Source: Mesorhizobium mediterraneum (GTDB taxonomy: Bacteria; Pseudomonadota; Alphaproteobacteria; Rhizobiales; Rhizobiaceae). Taken from it: DNA of 64,000 nt. Below the pieces are notes generated by a model. It did no database searches, had not been told where the DNA came from, and saw only the letters and a list, made by a program, of their open reading frames with translations. Location of the stretch: assembly GCF_002284565.1 (NCBI RefSeq), contig NZ_NPKI01000008.1:1-64000 (forward strand), given 5' to 3'. Within the stretch, counting starts at the first letter, position 1, and each line of letters opens with the position of its first letter. Below are positions 1 through 8,527 of this stretch, piece after piece. The translations under genes were made by a program, and so were the position numbers.

Positions 1-64
1 CGCGCGCACCGGAAACTGCGACCAGCGCCGCAGCGGAGCCGAGAAGAAGGCTCTTGATGTTCAT
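1..64 (-). CDS. Outer-membrane porin, N-terminal fragment (cut by window edge)
   Basis: Only the first 21 codons are inside the window. The ATG reads from position 64 leftward and follows a GGAGGT ribosome-binding site at about 72-77. The encoded signal peptide (MNIKSLLLGSAAALVAVSG...) is identical to that of the complete porin at 1197 on the other strand, so this is a divergent paralogue of the Rhizobiales Omp2/Omp31-type porins that form general diffusion channels in the outer membrane. The rest of the gene lies to the left of the window and cannot be judged. Confidence 0.8.
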   Translation of the reverse strand, partial: MNIKSLLLGSAAALVAVSGAR

Positions 65-81
65 TTTCTGACCTCCAGTCA
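1..81. repeat. Left arm of perfect inverted repeat shared by divergent porin starts
   Basis: Bases 1-81 are the exact reverse complement of 1180-1260. The arm runs from just upstream of the ribosome-binding site through the signal-peptide codons and reaches the window edge, so it may be longer. Identity stops at base 82. The two porin genes therefore share identical translation-start regions but have different upstream DNA. Confidence 0.95.
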
Positions 82-516
82 AAAGTTAAAAAACGGGTCT
101 GGGTATTCTTTGCTGAAGGACAGCGTTCCCTGCCCCATCCCCACTACCGAAAAAGATGCGCACCGCGCCGCTCCTTCGAACTCGACATTACCCATGAGGC
201 GGCGGCGTTCAACCACCATCGTACCGGCAAAAGGGCTGTGCGGGTGCTATCCCCAAACGTTGTTGCACAAATGACACGATTTGGCCTCACTCAGAAAGCT
301 CCCGTTAACCATCGCCTCGCTTGCGAGCCCTTGCAATCCGGCCGATTCCGGCGATAGCCCGTCGGAATTGCGACGATGCGCCGAGTCGCCGGCCAACGGA
401 TTGCCGCAGAATCGCCGCATCGCGAAAGCGCCGTTTCGACAGAAGCCGGTTTTTTCAATGATAATGGCGCAGGCTTGTTGATTGTGCCGGCGCTTTTCTT
501 TATCCACCGGCGCAAC
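82..516. other. Intergenic region between divergent porin and tRNA-Ser
   Basis: No convincing gene is seen. Short overlapping open frames on both strands have no recognisable product. The first 100-150 bases must hold the promoter of the left-hand porin, but no clear -35/-10 pair was picked out by eye. Confidence 0.5.
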
Positions 517-607
517 GGAGAGGTGGCCGAGTGGTCGAAGGCGCTCCCCTGCTAAGGGAGTAGAGGTCAAAAGCTTCTCGTGGGTTCGAATCCCATCCTC
601 TCCGCCA
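517..607 (+). tRNA. tRNA-Ser (anticodon GCU)
   Basis: The sequence folds as a class II tRNA. The acceptor stem is GGAGAGG (517-523) paired with CCTCTCC (597-603), followed by discriminator G604 and an encoded CCA at 605-607. The anticodon stem CTCCC/GGGAG encloses the loop CTGCTAA with anticodon GCT at 551-553. A long variable arm follows, as expected for serine, and the T loop reads GGTTCGAATCC. It decodes AGC/AGU serine codons. Serine tRNA genes are common integration targets, and a tyrosine recombinase lies 2 kb downstream, but no duplicated tRNA 3' end was found in the window. Confidence 0.95.
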
Positions 608-699
608 TTCTGATTTGCGCCTCGCGCTTCGCAGGGCAAGTCCGGCGAATTCTTCTCGTGACTCCCTTGCAAAGCCTGGTTTCGAAGCCTTCCCGGCCT

Positions 700-762
700 C
701 GTCATCCCAGGGCGAAGCAGGAGCGAAGCGACGTCGCGAAGACCCTGGGATCCATGCCATGA
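700..762 (+). repeat. Dispersed palindromic repeat, copy 1
   Basis: The segment from CGTCATCCCAGGG to GGATCCATGCCATGA has imperfect dyad symmetry (CCCAGGG...CCCTGGG) and resembles the reverse complement of 868-931. Elements of this type are frequent in Mesorhizobium intergenic DNA (recollection, not searched). No coding role is likely, although short open frames cross it. Confidence 0.6.
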
Positions 763-867
763 CATCAGCCAAAGAATGCAGCGGCTCAGGATGGCCGTTC
801 GACGAGTGCAGTCGCCAAGGGGTGCGCTGAACTGAAACAGAGCTTGCACCGTTGCGACACGTAAACA

Positions 868-931
868 TCACGGCATGGATCCTGGGGTCTGCGCTGCGTC
901 GCTTCGCTCCTTGCTCCGCCCCAGGATGACG
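868..931 (-). repeat. Dispersed palindromic repeat, copy 2 (inverted relative to copy 1)
   Basis: TCACGGCATGGATCCTGGGG...GGATGACG is an inverted, diverged copy of 700-762. The two copies flank about 105 bases of unremarkable sequence between tRNA-Ser and the porin. Together they could form a large imperfect cruciform. Confidence 0.6.
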
Positions 932-1179
932 AAGGGAGAAATGCCTCGGCCAATCTCCAGAGTGTGCGATCGCCACCGACAAAGGGGGCCAATCTGTCAA
1001 AACTTCCTGTGTCAAAGAGCTAATTAGCAGCGCCTTTTTTGGCGCGCTCTTCGCCCAAGAACGTCTGCGGGGATGTTTTCCACGACCGGCGCAAAATCCC
1101 ACGATTCTCCGAAAAATGCAGCAATAACAATTCGCTACCGTAGAAACAGCCGTCGCCGATCCGCTGTTTTGTTCGATTC

Positions 1180-1260
1180 TGACTGGAGGTCAGAAAATGA
1201 ACATCAAGAGCCTTCTTCTCGGCTCCGCTGCGGCGCTGGTCGCAGTTTCCGGTGCGCGCG
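1180..1260. repeat. Right arm of perfect inverted repeat shared by divergent porin starts
   Basis: Exact reverse complement of bases 1-81. It covers the ribosome-binding site and the first 21 codons of the porin at 1197. The two arms are separated by 1098 bases containing tRNA-Ser, two palindromic repeats and both porin promoters. Confidence 0.95.
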
Positions 1261-2357
1261 CCGCCGACGCCGTCGTCGTCGCCGAGCCGGAACCCGCTGA
1301 ATACGTTCGCATCTGCGACGTCTACGGCGCTGGCTACTTCTACATCCCCGGCACCGAAACCTGCCTGCGCATCGGCGGCTATGTCCGCTACGACATCGGC
1401 GTCGGCGACGTCGGTACGTTCACTGGTGCAACGTCCGGCGACTACGAGGACGGCGGCGAGAACGACACCTACTGGAAGCGTGCTCGCTTCACGCTGAAGA
1501 CCTGGACCGGCCAGGAAACCGAGCTCGGCACCTTGAAGACCTTCACCGAGACCCGCTTCAATTTCGGCAACAGCCAAGGCAGCGCCGATTTTGTCAACAC
1601 CCCAGGTGGCCCGATCTTCTTCCCCAACGAGGCCGGCAACACAGGCGTTTCGCTGAACTTCGCCTGGATCCAGCTCGGTGGTCTGCGCGTCGGTAAGGAC
1701 GAATCGGCCTTCGATACGTTCATCGGCTACGCCGGCAACGTCATGAACGATACGCTGGTTCCCTATGGCGGCTTCGACACCAATGTCGTCCAGTACTACT
1801 TCGATGCCGGCAACGGCTTCTCCGCCGTCGTCTCGCTCGAAGAAGGCTACGGCGACTTCACGATCGACAGCTACGTTCCGCATGTCGTCGGCGGCGTGAA
1901 GTGGACGCAGGGCTGGGGCGCGATCACCGGCGTCGTTGCTTACGACAGCAACTACGAAGAGGTGGCCGGTAAGGTTCGCCTTGACGTCACGCCGATGGAG
2001 AACCTGTCGCTGTTCATCATGGCCGGCTACGGCACGGACGACAACTACACGGATACGTCATATGTATTCGACGCCAACGGTCGCGGCATGTACAAGCTGT
2101 GGAGCGGCAATTGGGCAGTCTGGGGCGGTGGCACCTACACCATCAACGAGAAGACCTCGTTCAACACCCAGGTCTCGTATGACGAGGGCAAGAATCTCGG
2201 CGTCGTGGCGAACATCGCCTATGACATCGTCCCCGGCCTGACGATCACGGCGGAGGCCTCCTACTTCAGCTTAGGCGAGGATTCTGTCTCCAACTGGACC
2301 GGTGCGGACGACGACGACAGCTTTGGCGGCCAGCTCCGCTTCCAGCGCTCGTTCTAA
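1197..2357 (+). CDS. Outer-membrane porin (Omp2/Omp31-type, Rhizobiales porin family)
   Basis: The product of 386 residues forms a beta-barrel channel in the outer membrane for small hydrophilic solutes. The first 22 residues are a typical signal peptide ending in GARA. The mature start (AEPEPAEYVRICDVYGAGYFYIPGTE) and the pair of cysteines around residues 39 and 54 are hallmarks of the rhizobial Porin_2 family. The protein ends in a phenylalanine after aromatic-rich strands (RFQRSF), the usual barrel-assembly signal. The ATG follows a strong GGAGGT site and a rho-independent terminator follows the stop. It is divergent from a second porin whose start region is an exact inverted copy, which points to recent duplication or gene conversion. 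Confidence 0.93.
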   Translation: MNIKSLLLGSAAALVAVSGARAADAVVVAEPEPAEYVRICDVYGAGYFYIPGTETCLRIGGYVRYDIGVGDVGTFTGATSGDYEDGGENDTYWKRARFTLKTWTGQETELGTLKTFTETRFNFGNSQGSADFVNTPGGPIFFPNEAGNTGVSLNFAWIQLGGLRVGKDESAFDTFIGYAGNVMNDTLVPYGGFDTNVVQYYFDAGNGFSAVVSLEEGYGDFTIDSYVPHVVGGVKWTQGWGAITGVVAYDSNYEEVAGKVRLDVTPMENLSLFIMAGYGTDDNYTDTSYVFDANGRGMYKLWSGNWAVWGGGTYTINEKTSFNTQVSYDEGKNLGVVANIAYDIVPGLTITAEASYFSLGEDSVSNWTGADDDDSFGGQLRFQRSF

Positions 2358-2385
2358 GGGCTGGGCTTAAAACAAGTGAAATTCC

Positions 2386-2419
2386 AGCCCGGGCGCTTCA
2401 ATGCCCGGGCTGTTTTGTT
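2386..2419 (+). terminator. Rho-independent terminator of the porin gene
   Basis: The stem AGCCCGGGC / GCCCGGGCT (2386-2394 and 2403-2411) with an eight-base loop is followed by TGTTTTGTTTC. It lies about 30 bases after the porin stop codon. Confidence 0.85.
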
Positions 2420-2602
2420 TCGTGACCTGGATCAAGGCAAACAGAAGGAACAGGGGGTAACGGTAGCTGAATAAGGTCCGTGGGAAGATTTCGTGGGATT
2501 CGTTGATGGCGGATGAAATCACAACTGCGTGATCAAAACTCTTGAAAGGACGCTCCCAGGCAGATAGGGCTGACCTATCCACTCCGGGGGTGTGGCAAGA
2601 CA
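2420..2602. other. Intergenic region upstream of the recombinase
   Basis: No gene is seen in these 183 bases. They carry the 5' region of the tyrosine recombinase. The sequence is less GC-rich than its surroundings and continues into the AT-richer first 120 bases of that gene. Confidence 0.4.
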
Positions 2603-3646
2603 ATGACAAACGAAGCGATTCAAGAGGGTGCTCCCTCTGACCATTTTTCGATGTTTTCTTCTCAAAACGCAAAAATAAAATACAGTTATAACAAGATCAG
2701 AGAAGTAAAGTCGTACAAGGTCGGGGAGCTGTTTTCAGCATACCGAGACATACTTTGGGATGATGGGCGGCATAAATACAATGTCAGCTCCTTCATCGGC
2801 GAAATAGACGAGATTCTCCTTGGGGAGCGTTTCAGCGCCTTTGACCAGAGTACCCTGGACAATCTTATCGGCACCTTGCGCCAGCGCGGCAACAGCAACG
2901 CAACCATCAATCGAAAGATGGCTGCTCTCAGCAAACTGCTGCGCAAGGCTCACAAGATGGGGGATATCCACAGCCTGCCCGAGTTCCGCCGCCAGAAGGA
3001 GCGGGCGGGACGGATTCGCTTCATCGAGCGGGATGAGGAAGCCCAGCTGTTCGCCGCCATAAAGAGACGCAGCGAGGACGCTTACCGGCTTTCGGTCTTT
3101 CTCGTCGACACCGGCTGTCGCCTCGGCGAGGCGCTGGGCTTGATCTGGAATGATATCCAGGAGCATCGCGTCAGCTTCTGGATCACCAAATCCGGCCGCA
3201 GCCGCACCATTCCACTCACTGCCCGGACCAAAGAGGTGATCAAGCTGCCGGTCACCGAGGGCCGTCGGCCCAAAGGTCCTTTCACCAAGCTCAGCCAGGC
3301 GCAGTTTCGCGCCATCTGGAACGATGCGAAGGCCGAGGTCGGTCTTGGCGCCGACGAACAGGTCGTGCCGCACATATTGCGCCACACCTGCGCCTCGCGT
3401 CTTGTCCAGGGCGGCATCGACATCAGGCGTGTGCAGATGTGGCTTGGCCACCAGACGCTTTCGATGACCATGCGTTACGCGCATCTTGCCACGAACGACC
3501 TCGACGGCTGCGTCGTCGTGCTGGAAACGCCTCGGTGCAATGGATCGGAGGCGGAAAGCCCTCTGTCTTCTGCGGAACCAAGGAGCGAGCCGGTCGCGGC
3601 GAAAGCCTCGTCCAAGGCGCCCCGGAAAAATTCGAAGTCCGCGTAA
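2603..3646 (+). CDS. Tyrosine-type site-specific recombinase (phage-integrase family)
   Basis: The product of 347 residues should cut and rejoin DNA through a covalent phosphotyrosine intermediate. An N-terminal SAM-like core-binding region (about 37-125) precedes the catalytic domain (about 140-310). The catalytic set appears complete: Arg173 (DTGCRLGEAL), Lys196, His257 and Arg260 (HILRH), His283 (WLGH) and Tyr292 (MRYAHL). The first 40 codons are AT-rich compared with neighbours, and a start a few codons later (MFSSQN) is possible. The gene stands alone, with no excisionase or phage genes nearby, 2 kb from tRNA-Ser. It could be a relic of an integrated element or a resident Xer-like enzyme. 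Its target site is unknown. Confidence 0.85.
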   Translation: MTNEAIQEGAPSDHFSMFSSQNAKIKYSYNKIREVKSYKVGELFSAYRDILWDDGRHKYNVSSFIGEIDEILLGERFSAFDQSTLDNLIGTLRQRGNSNATINRKMAALSKLLRKAHKMGDIHSLPEFRRQKERAGRIRFIERDEEAQLFAAIKRRSEDAYRLSVFLVDTGCRLGEALGLIWNDIQEHRVSFWITKSGRSRTIPLTARTKEVIKLPVTEGRRPKGPFTKLSQAQFRAIWNDAKAEVGLGADEQVVPHILRHTCASRLVQGGIDIRRVQMWLGHQTLSMTMRYAHLATNDLDGCVVVLETPRCNGSEAESPLSSAEPRSEPVAAKASSKAPRKNSKSA

Positions 3647-3660
3647 GCCAAATTCAAGTA

Positions 3661-3696
3661 AAAACCTCCAGGATCGAAGTCGATCCTGGAGGTTTT
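3661..3696. terminator. Bidirectional terminator between convergent genes
   Basis: A perfect 16-bp stem, AAAACCTCCAGGATCG / CGATCCTGGAGGTTTT, encloses the loop AAGT. A- and T-tracts on both sides allow it to act for the recombinase (plus) and for the hydrolase (minus). The hydrolase stop codon at 3695-3697 overlaps the end of the stem. Confidence 0.9.
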
Positions 3697-4588
3697 ACTT
3701 TGAGCCGAATTGTTGTTCGGCCGTATCCAGAAAAGCGGCGATGGCGCCGGGCAGGCCGCCGGTCTCGAGGAAAGGCGCATGGCCCTGGTCCTCGACCGTG
3801 ATCGTCTCGATACAAGGGTGACGCTTTCGCATCTGTTCGAGCGTCTCGGTGGACAGCAGCTTCGAATTGGCGCCGCGGATAGTGAGCATCGGCATGGCCG
3901 TCAGTGCCTCGAACTGTGGCCACAGTGCCGGCAACGGCTGGGTGAGATCGAGACCCGCCAGCGTGTCGACCAGCTTCGGGTCGAAATCCGGCACCAGCCC
4001 GTCATCCGTCTCTCGGTAGAGGGCCGATACCATGCGGTCCCAATCCGCCTCGGTCAGGGCTGGAAAGTCGCTGCCATGCGCGCCGCGCAGGGCGCCGACC
4101 GCCTCGGCATGGGTTTTCGGCTTTGGCGCGCGCTCGAGATAGGAGCGGATATGGGCGAGGCCGCCGGCCTCGACCACCGGGCCGATATCGTTGAGAACGA
4201 TGGCCCTCAGGATGGTCGGTCGCATCGCGCCGAGCACATGAATGATCAGCCCGCCACGTGACGTGCCGATGAAGCCCGCTTCCTCGATATCAAGCGCCGC
4301 CAGCCCGGCGAGAACATCACCGGCCTCGACGCCGACATTGTAGTGGCCGATATCGGGGTCGTAGGCGGACTGCCCGCGCCCGCGATAGTCGAAGGCGACG
4401 ATTTTGCGCGGATTTTTCGCTCGTCGCGACAGGTGCAGCGCCAGCTCATGAAAGTCGCGGCTATTGCGGGTGAGGCCGGGCAGGCAGACGACCGGCCAGC
4501 GTCCGGAGTTCGCTTCGCCGTAGATACGGGCGTGGAGTTGCAGCCCGTCCGGCGAAGCGTAGAAGAAGTCGGAAAAACCGCTCGACAT
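3695..4588 (-). CDS. Alpha/beta-fold hydrolase
   Basis: The product of 297 residues belongs to the alpha/beta hydrolase superfamily and probably hydrolyses an ester, lactone or related bond in the cytoplasm. Visible motifs are the oxyanion-side segment VVCLPGLTRNSRDF, the nucleophile elbow GTSRGG (Ser), and the catalytic-His region VEDQGHAPFLE near the C terminus. The start is placed at the ATG of MSSGFSDF (4588), which has a GAGGAA site 10-14 bases upstream. An in-frame start 22 codons earlier would add a low-complexity extension. The gene stands alone, convergent with the recombinase. The substrate cannot be told from sequence. Confidence 0.85.
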   Translation of the reverse strand: MSSGFSDFFYASPDGLQLHARIYGEANSGRWPVVCLPGLTRNSRDFHELALHLSRRAKNPRKIVAFDYRGRGQSAYDPDIGHYNVGVEAGDVLAGLAALDIEEAGFIGTSRGGLIIHVLGAMRPTILRAIVLNDIGPVVEAGGLAHIRSYLERAPKPKTHAEAVGALRGAHGSDFPALTEADWDRMVSALYRETDDGLVPDFDPKLVDTLAGLDLTQPLPALWPQFEALTAMPMLTIRGANSKLLSTETLEQMRKRHPCIETITVEDQGHAPFLETGGLPGAIAAFLDTAEQQFGSK

Positions 4589-4728
4589 TTGGACTCGATT
4601 CCTCGCCGTTGCCGGATCGTCCCGACTGCTACAGGCGAGGGCAGGTAGGGTCAAATCGACTTAGCCGTCGGCAGGACAGAGGGGGCGCGAAGGATCGCCA
4701 GCCTCTGGCTTAACCTGCCTTCCTTGGT

Positions 4729-6768
4729 TCAACTCCGCCCGTTCACCAGGTCGCCCACAATGTCGTATTTGCCGGAAATACGCATCTTGTAGACTTCGTA
4801 ATTCTCCATCACGCGCTGGACGTAACTTCTTGTTTCCGTGTAGGGAATCCGTTCGATCCAGTCGACGACGGCGTCGATGTCCTTGCCGCGCGGGTCGCCG
4901 TATTTCGCCACCCACTGGGCGGCGCGGTTGGGGCCGGCATTGTAGCCGGCAAAGGTCAGCACGTAGGAGCCGTCGAAGCGGCCGAGCTGCTCGCCGAGGA
5001 AGGCGGCGCCCAGCGTCGCATTATAGCCGGCGTCGGTGGTCAGCCGCGCTTGCGAGAAAATCATTCCGGCCTTCTTTGCCAATTGCTTGGCGGTCCCCGG
5101 CATCAGCTGCAGCAGCCCGCGCGCGCCGGCGCTGGAGACGGCGCCGATGTTGAACTCGCTTTCCTGGCGGGCGATCGCATAGGCCAGCGCCTTGCCCGAG
5201 CCGGAAATGTTGGCGGTGTCGGGAATGACGCCGAGCGGATGCGACAGCGCGCCGACATCGATGCCGCGCGCGCCGGCGATCTTGCCGACTTTCAGCGCCA
5301 GGAAATGATTGCCCTGCTTTTCCGCCATCATGGCCAGCAGCGCCAGCTCTCCGGGACTGCTTAACTGTCCGGCGAGGTCGCGGTAAAGCGTGTCGGCATA
5401 GCGCTCATAGCCCGCCTCCTGCAGCCGCCTGATGGCGCTGACAGCTTCGCGGCCGGCGAAATTGCGGCGGTCGGTGGTATCAGGCGAGGGATAGGCGATG
5501 TTGAGCACCTGCCGGCCGACGCGCTCGCCGGCGAGTTGGCCGTAGAACGTCGTGCCATAGGCGGCGGCACGGGTGAAATGATCCTTCGCATTGCCGGGAC
5601 CACCGACTTCGGCTGCACGGCCGAGCCAATAATAGGCGCGCGACAGCGATATCGGCCCCTGAGTGAGATCGGCGATCCGCGCGAAATGCTTGGCAGCGGT
5701 ATTGGGGTCGTTGAGGCCGCGCAGCGCGTACCAGCCGGCATGGAACTCCGCATCCGCCGCATTGGCGGCACTTTCGGCGGCATGTGCTGCTACGATCCTG
5801 TAGGCGGTCTTCATGTCGCCCTGGTCGACCAGTTCGCGCGACAATACTCGACGCTCGGCCCACCAGGCATCCGGGTCGGCCAGCGCGTTGCGGTCGCTCG
5901 GCGCCTTCATCACCATTGCGACGGCGTCGGAAAGCTTGTCTTGCTTGCGCAGATATTGGGCTTGCGCAAAGAAATAGCCGGCCGAACGCTGCGCGGCGGG
6001 CACGGCCTTCAGCAGTTTGGCCGCGTTCTTGTCGCCCTTGGCCGCCGCCGCCCAGGCGTCGGCCAGTTGCTGGGCGTCGGCAAGGCCGGCGACGCGCAGC
6101 GCGGAATTGACCCGGTCGGCATAGAACATGCGCTCCATGCGGAAGCGGTGGTCGGCTGCGGGGATCAGCTTGCCGAATTCCTGGATGATGTCAGCTTCGT
6201 CCTTGGCTTCCAGTTTTTCGATGCGCCAGAAAGGCGACAGCACCGAGCGCGCCGCCTTGACGTCGCCCCGCGACACATACGAGCGGGCGAGGATCACCAC
6301 GCCCTCGACTGTTTGCGGCTGGCTGCCGCCGAATGCCTGCACCACGATCTCAGGCGCGGGGTTCTCGCGATAGAGCGCGCGCTCGCTGTTCTTGCGCAAG
6401 GCGATCATGCCCGGCCAGTTCGGCAACATCTTCGCAGCATCGGCGATGTCGCCGCTTGGCACCTTGTCGCCGCCATAGAGCGCGATCGCCCAGGCAAGGA
6501 TGTGCCGGTCGAGCGACTTGACCGGCAGAGCCTCGCGCACTTGACGCGCTCCGGCAACGTCGTTTGCCGCCAGCGCGTCAAGGCCGCTCTTCAGCCTGGC
6601 GACGCTGGCGGATGGGGATCTCGTATCCTGCAGGCCCGTACCCTGCAGGTGGGGCATCGGAATGGCCGACGTGACCTGCACATCGATCTTGCCGGCGGCC
6701 ACGCCGCTCGGCATCAGCAGGAGGATTGCGCCAAGCAGCGCAAAAAAATGAGGCTGCTTGGTCGGCAT
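4729..6768 (-). CDS. Soluble lytic murein transglycosylase (Slt70-like)
   Basis: This periplasmic enzyme cleaves the glycan strand of peptidoglycan between MurNAc and GlcNAc, forming 1,6-anhydro ends. A signal peptide (FFALLGAILLLMPSGVAAG) is followed by a long alpha-superhelical region rich in TPR-like helices. The C-terminal SLT domain contains the catalytic glutamate in ARQESEFN, then GARGLLQLMPGTA and LTFAGYNAGPNRA. Several ATGs lie in a row; 6768 (MPTKQPHF) is chosen, 12 bases after an AGGAA site, but 6777 is also possible. At about 679 residues the length suits Slt70 enzymes. It is divergent from dapA, as often seen in Rhizobiales. Confidence 0.9.
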   Translation of the reverse strand: MPTKQPHFFALLGAILLLMPSGVAAGKIDVQVTSAIPMPHLQGTGLQDTRSPSASVARLKSGLDALAANDVAGARQVREALPVKSLDRHILAWAIALYGGDKVPSGDIADAAKMLPNWPGMIALRKNSERALYRENPAPEIVVQAFGGSQPQTVEGVVILARSYVSRGDVKAARSVLSPFWRIEKLEAKDEADIIQEFGKLIPAADHRFRMERMFYADRVNSALRVAGLADAQQLADAWAAAAKGDKNAAKLLKAVPAAQRSAGYFFAQAQYLRKQDKLSDAVAMVMKAPSDRNALADPDAWWAERRVLSRELVDQGDMKTAYRIVAAHAAESAANAADAEFHAGWYALRGLNDPNTAAKHFARIADLTQGPISLSRAYYWLGRAAEVGGPGNAKDHFTRAAAYGTTFYGQLAGERVGRQVLNIAYPSPDTTDRRNFAGREAVSAIRRLQEAGYERYADTLYRDLAGQLSSPGELALLAMMAEKQGNHFLALKVGKIAGARGIDVGALSHPLGVIPDTANISGSGKALAYAIARQESEFNIGAVSSAGARGLLQLMPGTAKQLAKKAGMIFSQARLTTDAGYNATLGAAFLGEQLGRFDGSYVLTFAGYNAGPNRAAQWVAKYGDPRGKDIDAVVDWIERIPYTETRSYVQRVMENYEVYKMRISGKYDIVGDLVNGRS

Positions 6769-7014
6769 GGTCTTCATCATTTCCTGTCTACACATTACCA
6801 ACAGGCACAGATCAACTGAAGCCTAGTTGGCTGCTATGAAGAGGCCGTAAACAAAGCGCTACCAAGGTCGTTCAAATTGCGCTTGCTGGCACTACTGCCA
6901 TGCTTGCCGCGCAACGGTGTCGAGACTATGGTGCGCCGCTTCGCTTTCGGCTAGAAGGCGCGCACGACAAACCCGAGAAGTCAAAACCCGAGAAGTCCCA
7001 AGGAGTTGGACGAC

Positions 7015-7896
7015 ATGCTGAGAGGCTCGCTTACCGCGCTCGTGACACCGTTCGAAAAGAGCGGTCGTTTCGACGAGAAAGCCTTTCGCGCCCTCGTTGC
7101 CTGGCAGATCGCCGAAGGCACGACCGGTTTGGTTCCTGTCGGCACGACAGGCGAGTCGCCGACCCTGTCGCATGACGAGCACCGCCACGTCGTCAAGGTG
7201 TGCATCGAGGTGGCCAAAGGCCGCGCTCCGGTCGTCGCCGGCGCCGGCTCCAACAACACCGAAGAGGCGGTTGGCCTGGTGCAATATGCCGAGAAGGCGG
7301 GCGCCGACGCGGCACTGGTCGTCACGCCTTATTACAACAGGCCGACGCAGCGCGGCCTCTATGAACATTTCGCCGCCGTCGCCAGGGCGACCAGTCTGCC
7401 GATCATCATCTACAACATCCCGCCGCGCTCGGTGATCGACATGATGCCCGAGACGATGGGCCGGTTGGCTCACGACTTCAAGAATATCGTCGGCGTCAAG
7501 GACGCCACCGGCAAGGTCGAGCGGGTTTCCGAGCAGCGTGCGACCTGTGGCAAGGATTTCATCCAGCTTTCGGGCGAGGATGCCTCGGCGCTCGGCTTCA
7601 ACGCCCATGGCGGCGTCGGTTGCATCTCGGTGACGTCGAATGTCGCACCTAGGCTGTGCGCCGAATTCCAGGAGGCGACGCTTTCCGGCGACGGCGCCAA
7701 GGCGCTGGATTTGCAGGACCGCCTGCTGCCGCTGCACAAGGCGATCTTCATTGAACCCGGCGTGTCCGGCGCGAAATATGCGCTGTCGAAGCTCGGCAAG
7801 GTCGAGAACGTGCTGCGCTCACCGCTGGTCACCGTCGAGCAGTCGACCGCCGAAAAGATCGATGCGGCCATGAAGCACGCCGGCTTGATTAACTAG
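7015..7896 (+). CDS. dapA: 4-hydroxy-tetrahydrodipicolinate synthase
   Basis: DapA condenses pyruvate with aspartate semialdehyde, the first committed step of diaminopimelate and lysine synthesis. The 293-residue protein begins [13 protein letters not shown], almost the family's standard start, and carries GTTGESPTL, the YYNRPTQ region with the catalytic tyrosine, and the Schiff-base lysine in VGVKDATGK. The ATG at 7015 is nine bases after AAGGAG. A TTG three codons earlier would overlap that site and is rejected. A duplicated ACCCGAGAAGTC lies just upstream. The gene is divergent from the transglycosylase and followed by smpB across a palindromic repeat. Confidence 0.96.
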   Translation: MLRGSLTALVTPFEKSGRFDEKAFRALVAWQIAEGTTGLVPVGTTGESPTLSHDEHRHVVKVCIEVAKGRAPVVAGAGSNNTEEAVGLVQYAEKAGADAALVVTPYYNRPTQRGLYEHFAAVARATSLPIIIYNIPPRSVIDMMPETMGRLAHDFKNIVGVKDATGKVERVSEQRATCGKDFIQLSGEDASALGFNAHGGVGCISVTSNVAPRLCAEFQEATLSGDGAKALDLQDRLLPLHKAIFIEPGVSGAKYALSKLGKVENVLRSPLVTVEQSTAEKIDAAMKHAGLIN

Positions 7897-7897
7897 C

Positions 7898-8039
7898 GAG
7901 CCCGTTTGGAAATTCTACTCCTGCGGCCATCTGAAGGCGTCACCTGCGCTTCCGGTGCTCACGTACTATATGTACGCTCCGCTCCGGGTCTCGGTGCCAC
8001 CATCATCTGACTCGCAGGAGCGAGTTTCGAAACGGACTC
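7898..8039. repeat. Palindromic intergenic repeat between dapA and smpB
   Basis: The ends are imperfect inverted repeats: GAGCCCGTTTGGAAATTCTA at 7898 against the complement of the segment ending AAACGGACTC at 8039. An inner dyad surrounds CACGTACTATATGTACG. The whole unit is about 140 bases and fits a repeat family common in Rhizobiales intergenic DNA (recollection). It starts one base after the dapA stop and ends nine bases before the smpB start. Confidence 0.7.
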
Positions 8040-8047
8040 TAGACGTC

Positions 8048-8527
8048 ATGAATCAAGTCAGAAAAGCCGATCCCAACAACAAGACCGTTGCGGAAAACCG
8101 CAAGGCACGGTTTTCCTATGAGGTGCTCGACACGATCGAGGCCGGCCTGGTGCTGACCGGCACCGAGGTGAAGTCGCTGCGCCAGGGCCAGGCCAACATC
8201 CAGGACAGTTACGCCTCGGTCGAGGGCGGTGAGATCTGGCTGATCAACTCCTATTTGCCAGAATATCTGCAGGCCAACCGCTTCAACCACGAGCCACGCC
8301 GGCGCCGCAAGCTGCTGCTCAACAAACGCGAGATGGCCAAGCTGTCGCAGAGCGTCGATCGCGAAGGCATGACGCTGGTGCCGCTAAAAATCTACTTCAA
8401 CGACCAGGGCCGGGCCAAAGTGCTGCTCGCCGTTGGTCGCGGCAAGAAACTGCACGACAAGCGCGAGACCGAAAAGCAGCGCGACTGGTCGCGCGAGAAA
8501 GGCCGGTTGCTGAAGGAGCGTGGGTAG
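8048..8527 (+). CDS. smpB: SsrA-binding protein SmpB
   Basis: SmpB binds tmRNA and brings it to stalled ribosomes for trans-translation. The 159-residue protein shows family features in order: [39 protein letters not shown], the [15 protein letters not shown] segment, and a basic C-terminal tail ([19 protein letters not shown]). An ATG at 8048 gives the normal length, whereas an upstream in-frame start at 7955 would translate the palindromic repeat and is rejected. No obvious Shine-Dalgarno sequence precedes the ATG. The ssrA gene itself is not in this window. Confidence 0.96.
   Translation: MNQVRKADPNNKTVAENRKARFSYEVLDTIEAGLVLTGTEVKSLRQGQANIQDSYASVEGGEIWLINSYLPEYLQANRFNHEPRRRRKLLLNKREMAKLSQSVDREGMTLVPLKIYFNDQGRAKVLLAVGRGKKLHDKRETEKQRDWSREKGRLLKERG

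Noticed and set aside
517..607. tRNA-Ser as the attachment site of an integrated island including the recombinase
   Set aside because: No duplicated tRNA 3' end was found downstream and a porin gene lies between them; left only as a question in the findings.
700..931. CRISPR array
   Set aside because: Only two facing copies, no regular spacers and no cas genes in the window.
247..1102. Coding frames around tRNA-Ser (up to 200 residues)
   Set aside because: They cross the tRNA and palindromic repeats and show no protein-like pattern.
5536..6819. A 427-residue plus-strand frame opposite the lytic transglycosylase
   Set aside because: The minus-strand gene has clear SLT motifs; the opposite frame is a GC-skew artefact.
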